Notes: a model not told the origin generated them from the letters alone. A stretch of 58,181 nucleotides of DNA from an uncultured bacterium (GCA_903928495.1 CAIYQZ010000013.1:1-58181), one strand, 5' to 3'. Positions 18,124 through 30,307 are shown, counted from the first letter of the stretch. Translations and numbers: made by a program.

Positions 18124-18288
18124 TTAATATTGCCGGGTGTCGCATGGCACCCAGTGTCAAGCCCCCTGTCATGGGTAGAAATACCCATCCTCGTGGACTG
18201 TGGATAAGTCAGCGCTGAGCCTACAATCCAACGCATCAGGACACCCGCTGTCCACAAGAACAACACTTCCCCGCACCCCCGATATTTC
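18101..18288. other. Candidate chromosomal origin region (oriC)
   Basis: Between divergent rpmH and dnaA, where the origin lies in many bacteria. It contains three adjacent hairpins: GGCAAT-TAAT-ATTGCC (18119-18134), GGGTG/CACCC (18135-18152) and ATGGGTA-GAAA-TACCCAT (18171-18188), then a perfect DnaA box TGTGGATAA (18199-18207), the palindrome TCAGCGCTGA (18209-18218) and a weaker box CTGTCCACA (18248-18256). Few DnaA boxes and little AT-rich DNA for an origin, so confidence is moderate; cumulative GC skew over the chromosome would test it. Confidence 0.5.
18199..18227 (+). promoter_or_regulatory. dnaA promoter with DnaA box over the -35 region
   Basis: TACAAT (18222-18227) is a good -10 box. 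The region 17 bases upstream is the DnaA box TGTGGATAA, so DnaA binding there would block RNA polymerase. This is the familiar autorepression arrangement of dnaA, inferred here from position alone. Confidence 0.6.
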
Positions 18289-19683
18289 ATGCCCCAGGCA
18301 ATGACCGATACCGTCCAGCACGAACTATGGCTGGCCTGCGTGGAGCGCCTGGCGCAAGAAATGCCAGAGCAGCAGTTCAACACCTGGATTCGCCCCCTGA
18401 CCGCCCGCGTGACAGACGACCTGACCCGCGTCACCATATGGGTGGGCAACCGCTTCAAGATGGACTGGATCCGCACGCAATACAGCGCCAAAATCGCCCG
18501 CGTGCTGTCCGATCTGGCAGAGAACGAGGTGGCCATCGAGTTGGCCCTGACCCCGCGTGAAGGCCCGGCCCGCTCGACCCCTGCACTGCGTTCCATCCAG
18601 GAACAGGTGCTGGCAGAAGCGCCTGAAGTACCGCCGCCGGAGGACCCGATGGCCCACGGCGTGAAAAACCGCCTCAACCCGGCACTGACGTTTGCCACCC
18701 TGGTGGAGGGCAGTGCCAACCGCATGGCCCGTGCCGCCGCGCTGCACGTGGCAGGCAGCCTGGGGCAGTTGTACAACCCGCTGTTCATCTATGGCGGCGT
18801 GGGTCTGGGCAAAACCCACCTGATGCACGCCATTGGCAACCAGTTGCTGGCAGATAAGCCCCACGGCAAGATTTTGTACATCCATGCCGAGCAGTTCGTG
18901 ACAGACGTGGTCAAGGCCTACCAGCGCAAAACCTTTGACGAATTCAAAGAGCGCTACCACTCGCTGGACTTGCTGCTGATCGACGACGTTCAGTTCTTTG
19001 CCAACAAAGAGCGCACCCAGGAAGAGTTTTTCAACGCTTTTGAAGCCCTGTTGGCCAAGAAAAGCCACATCGTCCTCACCAGCGACACATACCCCAAAGG
19101 TCTGGCCGACATCCACGAACGGCTGGTATCTCGCTTCGATTCAGGGTTGACGGTGGCCATCGAGCCGCCCGAGCTGGAAATGCGCGTGGCCATCCTGATC
19201 AACAAGGCCGAAGCGGAAGGCACCGCCATGCCTGAGGAAGTGGCGTTTTTCGTGGCCAAGAACGTGCGCAGCAACGTGCGCGAGCTGGAAGGCGCGCTGC
19301 GCAAAATCCTGGCGTATTCGCGCTTCAACCAGAAAGACATTTCCATCCAGTTGGCCCGCGATGCGCTGAAAGACCTGCTGTCCATCCAGAACCGGCAGAT
19401 CTCTGTGGAAAACATTCAGAAAACGGTGGCCGACTACTACAAGATCAAGGTGGCGGACATGTACAGCGCCCGGCGCCCGGCCAGCATTGCCCGCCCGCGC
19501 CAGATCGCCATGTACCTGGCCAAAGAGCTCACGCAGAAAAGCCTGCCAGAAATTGGCGAGCTGTTCGGGGGGCGCGACCACACCACCGTGCTGCACGCGG
19601 TGCGCAAGATCAGCGCTGAGCGCGCCCAACTCACCGAACTGAACCAGCAGCTGCATGTGCTGGAACAGACCCTGAAGGGCTGA
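18289..19683 (+). CDS. dnaA: Chromosomal replication initiator DnaA
   Basis: A 464-residue initiator. Domain I (residues 1-85, [20 protein letters not shown]), a short Pro-rich linker domain II, AAA+ domain III with Walker [10 protein letters not shown] and Walker [10 protein letters not shown], and DNA-binding domain IV with the signature [12 protein letters not shown] near the C-terminus. It opens oriC and recruits the helicase loader. Start at ATG 18289; ATG 18301 ([10 protein letters not shown]) is also possible. First gene of dnaA-dnaN-gyrB. Confidence 0.98.
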   Translation: MPQAMTDTVQHELWLACVERLAQEMPEQQFNTWIRPLTARVTDDLTRVTIWVGNRFKMDWIRTQYSAKIARVLSDLAENEVAIELALTPREGPARSTPALRSIQEQVLAEAPEVPPPEDPMAHGVKNRLNPALTFATLVEGSANRMARAAALHVAGSLGQLYNPLFIYGGVGLGKTHLMHAIGNQLLADKPHGKILYIHAEQFVTDVVKAYQRKTFDEFKERYHSLDLLLIDDVQFFANKERTQEEFFNAFEALLAKKSHIVLTSDTYPKGLADIHERLVSRFDSGLTVAIEPPELEMRVAILINKAEAEGTAMPEEVAFFVAKNVRSNVRELEGALRKILAYSRFNQKDISIQLARDALKDLLSIQNRQISVENIQKTVADYYKIKVADMYSARRPASIARPRQIAMYLAKELTQKSLPEIGELFGGRDHTTVLHAVRKISAERAQLTELNQQLHVLEQTLKG

Positions 19684-19761
19684 GCTGAACCGCCCAACCG
19701 TACTGCCACACAAACCAGCGAAAATGACGGCTTACCCAGATCCGACCACACAAGGCACGAC

Positions 19762-20868
19762 ATGATTGTTTTGAAATCCGCCCAAAGTCACATCCTGGCC
19801 GCATTGCAGTCGGTGTCGGGCATTGTGGAGCGCCGCCACACCCTGCCCATTCTGGCCAATGTGCTGATCCGCAAATCCGGGCCAGAGGTTCGGTTGACCA
19901 CCAGCGATCTGGAAATTCAAATTCAAACCACCGCCGACCTTGGTGGCGACGACGGCAGCTTTGCCATCACCGTGGGCGCACGCAAGCTGATTGACATTCT
20001 GCGCACCATGCCCAGCGACCAGACCGTGAGCCTGGAAGCCACGGGCGGCAAACTCGTGCTGAAAGGCGGCAAAAGCCGCTTCACGCTGCAAAGCCTGCCG
20101 CCTGAAGATTTCCCGCTGGTGCAAGAGTCGGCCAGCTTTGGCCCCGTGTTCAGCGTGCCGCAAAGCACCCTGAAAAGCCTGCTGAACCAAGTGTCGTTTG
20201 CCATGGCGGTGCACGACATTCGTTACTACCTGAACGGCATCTTGTTCGTGGCTGAAGGCCAAAAGCTCAGCCTCGTATCCACCGACGGCCACCGCCTGGC
20301 ATTTGCCAGCGCCAGCCTGGACGTGGAAGTACCCAAGCAAGAGGTGATCCTGCCGCGCAAGACGGTGCTGGAACTGCAACGTCTGCTGTCTGACAAAGAA
20401 GGCGACATTGCCATGCAATTCGCCAACAACCAGGCCAAGTTCGTGTTTGAGGGCATGGAATTTGTCACCAAGCTGGTGGAAGGCAAGTTCCCCGACTACA
20501 ACCGCGTCATTCCCAAGAACCACAAAAACAGCGTCACGCTGGGCCGGGGCGCGTTGCTGCAAACGCTGCAGCGCACCGCCATCATGACCAGCGACAAGTT
20601 CAAGGGCGTGCGGCTCAATTTGGAGCCTGGCCTGCTGCGTGTGGCCAGCAACAATGCCGAACAGGAAGAAGCGGTGGACGAGCTCGACATCGACTACGGC
20701 GGTGACGCCATCGAAATCGGCTTCAACGTCACCTACCTGATCGACGCGCTCACCAACATGACGCAAGACATGGTCAAGCTAGAGCTGTCCGACGGCAACA
20801 GCTCGGCCCTGGTCACCAACCCCGAAAACGAAAACTTCAAGTACGTGGTCATGCCCATGCGCATTTGA
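19762..20868 (+). CDS. dnaN: DNA polymerase III sliding clamp (beta subunit)
   Basis: A 368-residue clamp made of three similar domains (about 1-120, 125-245, 248-368), with the family C-terminus YVVMPMRI that lines the partner-binding pocket. It tethers polymerase III to DNA and binds many repair proteins. The gap to dnaA is 78 bases without a strong terminator, so transcription may continue from the dnaA promoter. Confidence 0.98.
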   Translation: MIVLKSAQSHILAALQSVSGIVERRHTLPILANVLIRKSGPEVRLTTSDLEIQIQTTADLGGDDGSFAITVGARKLIDILRTMPSDQTVSLEATGGKLVLKGGKSRFTLQSLPPEDFPLVQESASFGPVFSVPQSTLKSLLNQVSFAMAVHDIRYYLNGILFVAEGQKLSLVSTDGHRLAFASASLDVEVPKQEVILPRKTVLELQRLLSDKEGDIAMQFANNQAKFVFEGMEFVTKLVEGKFPDYNRVIPKNHKNSVTLGRGALLQTLQRTAIMTSDKFKGVRLNLEPGLLRVASNNAEQEEAVDELDIDYGGDAIEIGFNVTYLIDALTNMTQDMVKLELSDGNSSALVTNPENENFKYVVMPMRI

Positions 20869-20886
20869 CCTCCGCCACCCATTTGA

Positions 20887-23625
<2,739 letters not shown>

Positions 23626-23658
23626 CACAGTGACGTGAGCGCCTTCTGCGGCAGCCAC

Positions 23659-24294
23659 ATGCTTCGCCACCTGTCCTTGTGGGTGTGCGCAGCGCTGTTG
23701 AGCGGCCCGGCACTTGCGTGGATGGGGCCCAGTGAGCAAGACCCTTACCTGCTGGGCAATGCCGCTTCTCCGTCAGTGAACTGGCGCTGGGAAGATGCGC
23801 GTGGTGCTGGCTTGCAAACTACCAACGTCGCCACGCGGGATGGCTACCGGTTGGGTGACGAGGTGTTCAAACCCAGGCCTTCCGAGTACCTGCAGGCAGA
23901 ATTTGCCCGCCAGGTGCAAGCCCACCCCGCCCAAGCCTCTCTCCAAAAACGCCTGAGCGGCCAAACGCTGAGGCTGCTTGAGTCGGACGTGGCGGTGGGC
24001 CTGTGGATGCGTTTCACCGAGCACCAGCAAGGCAACTGGGACATGGTTCGGGTGCGGCTGGTGATTGAGTTTGAAGGGAGTCGATACGAGGCCATCGACA
24101 CCCACCCGTTCAAGAGCCGAGCAAAGCCCAGCCCTGTCAGTGCACCCATGCAAGCCGTGGTGGTATCGCTGGTCAACCAGCTGCAATTGTTTGCTTCGGA
24201 TCAGACCGATACCACTGGCACCCCTGCAGAAGCCGAGCCGGCGTTGCCCACCGACGAAGATGTGCTGCGGCTGACGTCCCCGCCCAAGAATTGA
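23659..24294 (+). CDS. Secreted hypothetical protein downstream of gyrB
   Basis: A 211-residue protein with a clear signal peptide (MLRHLSLWVCAALLSGPALAW, cleavage near residue 20). The mature part has no recognised domain: a mixed alpha/beta segment with LRLLESDVAVGLWMRFTEH and LRLVIEFEGSRYEAID, and an acidic, proline-rich C-terminus. Start placed at ATG 23659 because it opens directly on the signal peptide; GTG 23635 is an alternative. It follows gyrB by 33 bases and may be read from the same transcript. Function unknown. Confidence 0.75.
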   Translation: MLRHLSLWVCAALLSGPALAWMGPSEQDPYLLGNAASPSVNWRWEDARGAGLQTTNVATRDGYRLGDEVFKPRPSEYLQAEFARQVQAHPAQASLQKRLSGQTLRLLESDVAVGLWMRFTEHQQGNWDMVRVRLVIEFEGSRYEAIDTHPFKSRAKPSPVSAPMQAVVVSLVNQLQLFASDQTDTTGTPAEAEPALPTDEDVLRLTSPPKN

Positions 24295-24367
24295 CGCCCT
24301 GCGCCGGCTAAACCCGCCAGGACCAACCGATGGGTTTGGAAGCTGCCTCACCCAGCCCCGGTTGAAC

Positions 24368-25990
24368 TCACTCGGTGGCCTTGCGGGCTTGCTCGGTCTG
24401 GGGCAAGGGCACCATCACCGGCTGGCCGGGTGTGGTGCAGCCGGTGTCGCAGCAGCGGCCGGGCTGCCTGTTTTGCGTGATGGCGCGGTTGTCGTCGTGC
24501 AGCACGCCGCGCTCCAGCAGGCGTTCCACCAGCTCCACCTTGGAGCCCACGGGGTAGTTGCGCCAGATCTCCTGCTTCATGGCGGCGGGCGAGCCACCAC
24601 CGTGCAGGCTGATGGTGGAGTACCACCCGCCCTGGTACGACGCCGTCAGGTCTTCAATGAAGCGCGCCGTCTGAATGCGCTTTTCGTACGGGATGTCGGG
24701 CGAAGCCTGCAACACCTCTGACAGCTTGGCCGCTGTGGCCGGGTTGTGGTCTTCGTCCGGGCCGGGCAGGGCAACGATGAGCCCGCCCGACACCTCGTGC
24801 GCCAGGCGGTGCATGTCGTAGATTTTGGTCGCCAACAGCAGTTTGCCGATGTTGCTGAACACAGGGTCGGGCATGAAGGTACCGCTGTGCGGATCAACCG
24901 TGGCATACACGCTGGCGGCCACCCCGCAGGCAAAAAACCCTTCGGTGATGGTGATGAGCTCCACCATGGGCTCGCGCAGGTTGTGCTTGGTGGCGGGGTC
25001 CAGCCCGTTGGCCTCGCACATGAGTGCACCGGCCCCAATCAGCAAGTCGCCAAACCCGGCGCGCGCAGCGATGCAACTGTGGCGGTGGTGGGTGGCGTAG
25101 CTGTAGGTCAGCACCTGGCTGTGTGCCCAGTCGCCGGCGTAGAACACGCGTTCCCACGGCACAAACACCTTGTCAAACAAGATCACCGCTGTCGCCTGGC
25201 CGTACTTGCGAGAAAACAGTGCATCGCCATGTTCCAGCTTCTCGCCGGGCCGCCCCGCCGGGCGCGAGACCATGGTGATGCCCGGTGCATCCACCCGCAC
25301 CGCGCAGCACACGGCAAAGTCAGCATCGTCTGGCCCCATGTTGCGGCTGGGCATGACCAGCAGTTCATGCATGTAAGGCGCACCCGTGACGATGGCCTTG
25401 GTACCGCTGATGACGATGCCCTTTGCACTGCGCTCCACGATGTGCACATAGGTGTCGGCGTTGGCCTGTTGGTGCGGCTTTTTGCTGCGGTCGCCCTTGG
25501 CGTCTGTCATGGCAATGCCCAGCGACAGGTCGTTGTCTTGCACGTGTGCCAAATAAGCCTGGAAGCGGGCGCGGTGCTCGGTGGAGCCATTGGCGTCGTC
25601 GATGTGCGCCGTCACCTGTGCCAGGCCGTTCAGGGCATCGTGGGCCAGGTAGCGCTGGGCGCAACCGGTTTCCTGGCACAGCACGCGCACGGCTTCCAGC
25701 TTGTTCAACAGATCGCCTGCCGACTCGTTCACGTGCAACATGCGGGACACCACACGGTTGCGGCTGGCCTGGGTGGCCAGCGCAATGGGTGCCCACTCAG
25801 GGCTAAGCGCAAAGTCGTAAGTAAATGCCAGCGCATTCACACCCGGGCGCAGTGCGGGCTCGTCGGCCACGCTGGCCACCTCGCGCCCGTCCACATACAC
25901 CTTGGGCTGGTAACCGCGCAGCGACTCTCGGTAGGCGTCGCCCGACATCAGGTTGGCGCGGGTGGGGGCTGTGGCGGTGGGTGCAGTCAT
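24368..25990 (-). CDS. 4-hydroxybutyryl-CoA dehydratase / HpaB-superfamily protein
   Basis: A 540-residue acyl-CoA-dehydrogenase-fold protein of the 4-hydroxyphenylacetate 3-hydroxylase (HpaB) superfamily, closest by eye to AbfD (GDAYRESLRG, DALNGLAQVTAHID, GDRSKKPHQQ, GTKAIVTGAPYMHE, RHSCIAARAG). AbfD binds [4Fe-4S] through three Cys and one His. By my manual alignment only Cys110 and the His of HHRHSC remain; the others are Tyr114 and Ala. The C-terminal tail has an extra cysteine cluster (PGRCCDTGC). Activity could be CoA-ester dehydration, or flavin hydroxylation like HpaB, which would need a reductase partner; none is nearby. Lies 38 bases after the EAL gene. Confidence 0.8.
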   Translation of the reverse strand: MTAPTATAPTRANLMSGDAYRESLRGYQPKVYVDGREVASVADEPALRPGVNALAFTYDFALSPEWAPIALATQASRNRVVSRMLHVNESAGDLLNKLEAVRVLCQETGCAQRYLAHDALNGLAQVTAHIDDANGSTEHRARFQAYLAHVQDNDLSLGIAMTDAKGDRSKKPHQQANADTYVHIVERSAKGIVISGTKAIVTGAPYMHELLVMPSRNMGPDDADFAVCCAVRVDAPGITMVSRPAGRPGEKLEHGDALFSRKYGQATAVILFDKVFVPWERVFYAGDWAHSQVLTYSYATHHRHSCIAARAGFGDLLIGAGALMCEANGLDPATKHNLREPMVELITITEGFFACGVAASVYATVDPHSGTFMPDPVFSNIGKLLLATKIYDMHRLAHEVSGGLIVALPGPDEDHNPATAAKLSEVLQASPDIPYEKRIQTARFIEDLTASYQGGWYSTISLHGGGSPAAMKQEIWRNYPVGSKVELVERLLERGVLHDDNRAITQNRQPGRCCDTGCTTPGQPVMVPLPQTEQARKATE

Positions 25991-26028
25991 GGCCGGTCCT
26001 GTCTGTGTAGAGGGTGGCAAACGCACCG

Positions 26029-28398
26029 CTACGTGGGTTGATCGGGGGTGCCCAGTCCCAGCAAGCGTGCCATTTCGGCTGCGGGCACCGCGCGGGAGTA
26101 CAAAAAGCCCTGGTACTGATCGCAACCGATGGTGTGCAGCCATTCGAGTTGCGGTGCGTGTTCCACGCCCTCGGCCACCACCTGCATTTTCAGTGCGTGA
26201 CCCATGCGCACAATGGCTTCGACAATGGCTTGGTCGGTGGCGTTGTCGGGCAGAGACTGCACAAAACTGCGGTCGATTTTGATGCGTTGCACCACAAAGC
26301 GCTTCAGGTAGGTCAGGCTGGAATAACCGGTGCCAAAGTCGTCCAGCGACAGGTGCACCCCTAGTGCCTGCAAGGCGTGCAGCTTGGCCTGCGCCTCGTT
26401 CACATCGCGAATCAGGATGGACTCTGTCAGCTCCAGCTCCAGCAGGTGTGCGGGCAGGCCCGAGCGCTGCAGCACACCGGCCACCTGCTGCACAAAGTCG
26501 GGCTGTGCAAACTCCAGCGCCGACACATTGATGGCCACCTGGCATTCGCGCCCGGCATTCAGCCACTGCGCGGCCTGGGCGGCTGCCGTTTCGGCCAGCC
26601 AACGGCCCATTTGCACGATGCACCCGGTTTCTTCCGCCACGGCAATGAACTCGCCCGGCAACACCAGCCCATGCCCCGGCCGCTGCCAGCGCATCAGTGC
26701 CTCGCAGCCCACGATGGCACCGGTCAACACATCGACACGTGGCTGGTAGTGAAGCACGAACTCCGCGCGGGCCAGGCCCTGGCGAATGGCGTGGTCCAGT
26801 TGCACGCGTTCCAGCAGGTCGGCGCTCATGTCGGCCTGGTAGAAGCGGTGGTGGCCCCTGCCGCGCTCTTTCACCTGGTACATGGCGGTGTCGGCGCTGC
26901 GCACCAACTCGTCCAGGTTTTGTCCGTCTTGCGGGTACAGCGCGATGCCGATGCTGCAACTCAGCGAGAACTGCAATTCACCCACCTGAACCGGCTGGCC
27001 AATGGACGCGATGATGCGCTGCGCCGTGCCGTCGGCGGCATCGCGCCCCGCGTCGTGCAGGTGAATCACAAACTCGTCGCCGCCCAGGCGGCACAGCGTG
27101 TCCGACGACCGCAGGCACCGCCCCAACCGGGTGGCCACCTCTTGCAGCACCTGGTCGCCAAACAGATGGCCCAGCGAATCGTTGATGCTTTTGAACCGGC
27201 CCAGGTCCAGAAACATCACGGCAAAGCCCTTGCCGCTGCGCGGCGCGTGCGAAATGGCGTGGCCCACGCGCTCGCCCAGCATCAGGCGGTTGGGCAGCCC
27301 GGTGAGTGGGTCGGTGTAGGCCAACTGTTCGATGCGGCGCTGAGCTTCCATGCGCTCTGACAAATCCTTGGCAAACAGCACCGTGTGCTGCACCTGCCCC
27401 GATTCATCGCGCAGCACCACCCACGACACCAGCAGCACCACCTCGGCGCAACCGTTGCTTGACAGCGTCAGTTCGCCCTCCCAGGCACCCCGAAGGTTCA
27501 GCGACTCCTGAACGGCAGCAAACATGCCATCGCGCCCTACTTCGGTGAACCAGCGGTCCACCAGCCCGCCCTCCAGCTCGTGCATCTGCTGGCCGGTCAA
27601 GCGCAGCGCCGAGGGGTTGCAAGCCACCACGCACCGGTCTGCGCTGGTGACCACAATGGCGTCCAGGCTGGACTCGAACACCTTTGCCGCCAACCGCAGC
27701 TTAGCGTCTGCAGCTGCGCGCGAGGTCACGTCGCGAAACACGTACAGGCGACCAATGGGCCGTCCGCGCGCCATCTGTGCGCGGGTGTGGCGCTCCAGCA
27801 TGCGGCCGTTTTTCAGCATCACCAGGTCGTCGCACTCCATCAGCGGGTTGCGTTCGAACTCCTGGCGGCTGGCAAAAAAGCTGTGGGCGTCGCACACCTT
27901 GTCCTGCAGGTGTTCCCACACCTGGATTTCGTCGGACCGGGTCAGCAGCGCCTGCGGCACATCCCAATGCGCCGCAAAGCTGTGGTTGAAGGCGCGGATG
28001 TGACCGTGCAGATCGGTGATCAGGATGCCGTCTGACGACGAATCCAGCGCCGAACGCAACTCGGCCAGCAGCTCTTCCAGCCGCAGCCGGTTGGACTCTG
28101 CATCGGCAATGTCGCGCAGCGACACCGTCACGATGCGCTCGCCGTCTGACAGCGTCAGTGGCGTGATTTTGCGAATCACGGGCACCTGTTGCCCATCGGG
28201 GCGGCGCACGGTGGTTTGCGACTCCAGCGGGTGCTCGCCCTCCGTTGCCCAAGTGTCCCAGTACACATGGTCTTGCAGGTCGTCCGTCCAGCTCAGCACG
28301 GATGAGCCCACCAGGGCGCTGACCTCGGTCTGCAGCAGCTTGGCCGCTGCCTGGTTGGCGAAGGTGATGGTTTGCGTGCGGGGCTCCACCACCAGCAC
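26029..28398 (-). CDS. PAS-GGDEF-EAL cyclic di-GMP enzyme, 5' end unresolved
   Basis: At least 789 residues: three PAS-like sensor domains, a GGDEF domain (GGDEF intact, RSSD inhibitory site five residues before it, but DLGRFK instead of DxD) and a complete EAL domain (EALMRW, LELELTES, LDDFGTGYSS, KIDRSFV, AEGVEH). It can degrade and perhaps make c-di-GMP. The natural-looking start, an ATG overlapping the HD-GYP stop at 28443-28445, is in another frame; one extra base near 28430 would join ATG ACC CAC ATC ACC to the PAS frame. The coordinate given is the first GTG in the PAS frame, which truncates the first PAS. The remaining frame is intact. Confidence 0.85.
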   Translation of the reverse strand: MLVVEPRTQTITFANQAAAKLLQTEVSALVGSSVLSWTDDLQDHVYWDTWATEGEHPLESQTTVRRPDGQQVPVIRKITPLTLSDGERIVTVSLRDIADAESNRLRLEELLAELRSALDSSSDGILITDLHGHIRAFNHSFAAHWDVPQALLTRSDEIQVWEHLQDKVCDAHSFFASRQEFERNPLMECDDLVMLKNGRMLERHTRAQMARGRPIGRLYVFRDVTSRAAADAKLRLAAKVFESSLDAIVVTSADRCVVACNPSALRLTGQQMHELEGGLVDRWFTEVGRDGMFAAVQESLNLRGAWEGELTLSSNGCAEVVLLVSWVVLRDESGQVQHTVLFAKDLSERMEAQRRIEQLAYTDPLTGLPNRLMLGERVGHAISHAPRSGKGFAVMFLDLGRFKSINDSLGHLFGDQVLQEVATRLGRCLRSSDTLCRLGGDEFVIHLHDAGRDAADGTAQRIIASIGQPVQVGELQFSLSCSIGIALYPQDGQNLDELVRSADTAMYQVKERGRGHHRFYQADMSADLLERVQLDHAIRQGLARAEFVLHYQPRVDVLTGAIVGCEALMRWQRPGHGLVLPGEFIAVAEETGCIVQMGRWLAETAAAQAAQWLNAGRECQVAINVSALEFAQPDFVQQVAGVLQRSGLPAHLLELELTESILIRDVNEAQAKLHALQALGVHLSLDDFGTGYSSLTYLKRFVVQRIKIDRSFVQSLPDNATDQAIVEAIVRMGHALKMQVVAEGVEHAPQLEWLHTIGCDQYQGFLYSRAVPAAEMARLLGLGTPDQPT

Positions 28399-28441
28399 GG
28401 CGTCCAGCAGGTTGTCGACCAGGGCTTGCCGGTGATGTGGG

Positions 28442-29740
28442 TCATGCGGCCGGCCCTTCGCTGCCCGTGCCCTGCACCGCCCGCTCGAAAAAGTAGCAGT
28501 AGCGTGCCCGGGGCGCCAGGTCGTCCAGCACTGCGCGTGGCAATTGGTCGGCCCGCAGGCTGCGCTGCACCGACACGCTGGGCAACTGCGCCAGGTCAAC
28601 CACCTGAAACGGCTGCTCTTTCTGGCCCGGCGCGTGCACCAGCAGCGTTGGCTTGAGCGGGCGCGAGGCATTCACCACATGCACCTGCGCAAACCGCCCG
28701 TCGCTGAGCTGCACGATGGAGCCCGGCGGGTACACCCCCATCATGCGGATGAAGGCCTGCAGCACCTGCGCGTCGAACCGCGCACGGCTGCTGGCAAACA
28801 GGCGCGACACCGCCTCGTGCGGGGTCAGCGCGCGGGCGGGGTTCCAGGGGTTGCACAGGCCGTCGTACCGGTTGACCAGGGCCAGCACCTGGGCCTGGCG
28901 GCTGATGCGCTCGCCCTTGCACCCGGTGGGAAACCCCGTGCCATCCACCGCCTCGTGGTGCTGGGCAATGGCCTGAAGCACCGGATTGGCCAGCTTCATG
29001 CTGCGGCCAATGTCCACCCCATGGGCCACATGGCTTTCGTAGGCTTTGCGCTGCGCAGGGGTCAGGCTGTCGTCGAGGTTGCGCACGGGCGTGGGCAGCT
29101 TGAGCTTGCCCACATCGTGCAAAAACGCCGCCTGGCCTAAGGCGTCAATTTCGGCTTCGCTCAGGCCAACTGCTTTGCCCAGCAGCAGACACAGCACCAT
29201 CACGTTCACCGCATGCTGCGCGTGGCGGTCGCCCATCACCTGGTCCAGCAGGCGAATGGCCGATTCACCGTGGCTGCTCATTTCGGTCAGGAGCCCGTTG
29301 ACAAACGCCTGGGCCTGCGCCGCTGCCGCCTCGGGCTGCTTGTCCACCAGTGCAGTGACCGACTTGAAGCAGCGCGCCCCTTCCTGAAAATGCCGCTCGG
29401 CGCGCTCTTGCGCTGCCCGGTGCACTTCAAGCCCACCCAGCGCAGGGTCTGGCGAGCGCGGCGGGGGGCTGGCAGTGGCGGCCACAGACCCCGCGTCGGT
29501 TGCGGTTGCGTCGGCGGTGCCGGTGGCTGGCGGGGTTTCGGCCTCTGGAAACTCGCTGCGAGACAGGTCTACGCGGACTCGCTTGATTTTGAGAGACCGC
29601 AGGGTGTCCAGCTCCCGTTCAGACGTCACCAGAAAACTGCTTCGCGGGAATGGGTGCGCCATCCACCCCAGGTCGAGAATGACGTAATGACCCAACCTGA
29701 GTTCGCTCAGATTTATCTCGGTCACTGGCGGCTGGGTCAT
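28442..29740 (-). CDS. HD-GYP cyclic di-GMP phosphodiesterase
   Basis: A 432-residue protein with an N-terminal DUF3391-like domain (about 1-60, LSELRLGHYVILDLGWMAHPF), an Ala/Pro/Thr-rich linker and an HD-GYP domain (about 165-340) with FLHDVGK, HVAHGVDIG and HHEAVDGTGFPTG. The GYP triplet reads GFP; metal ligands appear intact. HD-GYP proteins cleave c-di-GMP to pGpG or GMP. ATG 29740 (MTQPPVTEIN) chosen over TTG 29749. First gene of a c-di-GMP operon, overlapping the next gene. Confidence 0.93.
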   Translation of the reverse strand: MTQPPVTEINLSELRLGHYVILDLGWMAHPFPRSSFLVTSERELDTLRSLKIKRVRVDLSRSEFPEAETPPATGTADATATDAGSVAATASPPPRSPDPALGGLEVHRAAQERAERHFQEGARCFKSVTALVDKQPEAAAAQAQAFVNGLLTEMSSHGESAIRLLDQVMGDRHAQHAVNVMVLCLLLGKAVGLSEAEIDALGQAAFLHDVGKLKLPTPVRNLDDSLTPAQRKAYESHVAHGVDIGRSMKLANPVLQAIAQHHEAVDGTGFPTGCKGERISRQAQVLALVNRYDGLCNPWNPARALTPHEAVSRLFASSRARFDAQVLQAFIRMMGVYPPGSIVQLSDGRFAQVHVVNASRPLKPTLLVHAPGQKEQPFQVVDLAQLPSVSVQRSLRADQLPRAVLDDLAPRARYCYFFERAVQGTGSEGPAA

Positions 29741-29795
29741 GGTGGGCAAGAATGCGAATGGAGTCCTGCGGCCATGGTATCGGACAAGTGTGGCC

Positions 29796-30224
29796 TCAAG
29801 AGCCGCCCAGCTCCGAATCTGAACCCCTGCGTTTGCGCCTTCGGTCGAGGTACCAGGCCAGAAAAGGCAGTAACGCCATCGAACCCGGTACAGCCCAAAT
29901 GGCCAGATATGGGCTCACCGCCGAGGCTGACCGCACCATGGACTGCAGGCGCACCTTGTCTTCGTCGGTCCACTTGCCTCCCCGCCGTTCTTTCATCAAC
30001 AGCGGCCAAGCACCCTTGATGTGGGCCAATTCGTCGCGGAAACGCCGTGTTTCCCGCTTGTTGCTGGCCAGAAACGAGCAGAACCACTCGGGCGCATGGG
30101 GCATCTTGGTCTGGAAATGTGTGGTTTCCTCGGGATTGAAGGCGCCCGTTGCCGCCACAGCACCCTCAGGCTGCGGTGCAGCAACGGGCAACGGTGGCTG
30201 GGCGGGTGGCATTGGCGCTTTCAT
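29796..30224 (-). CDS. Small membrane protein of unknown function
   Basis: A 142-residue protein: proline/alanine-rich N-terminus, a charged helical middle (SFLASNKRETRRFRDEL, WPLLMKERRGGKWTDED), then one or two hydrophobic segments (SPYLAIWAVPGSMALLPFL) and a basic end (DRRRKRR). The AVPGSMALLPFLAWYL part recalls a short stretch in LETM1-related proteins, but this is only an impression. Start at ATG 30224 gives a sensible N-terminus. It is upstream of the HD-GYP gene on the same strand (55 bases), so it could be the first gene of that operon. Confidence 0.7.
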   Translation of the reverse strand: MKAPMPPAQPPLPVAAPQPEGAVAATGAFNPEETTHFQTKMPHAPEWFCSFLASNKRETRRFRDELAHIKGAWPLLMKERRGGKWTDEDKVRLQSMVRSASAVSPYLAIWAVPGSMALLPFLAWYLDRRRKRRGSDSELGGS

Positions 30225-30307
30225 GCAATCAATTATGGGCTTGAACCCCGCGACGCGGACGCAGGCCACCTAAACTGGATACCCCCATACCCATCCAAAC
30301 GAGACCC

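Noticed and set aside
28443-28445. ATG overlapping the HD-GYP stop as the start of the next gene
   Set aside because: Its frame does not match the PAS-GGDEF-EAL protein as sequenced. Kept only as evidence for a possible one-base loss.
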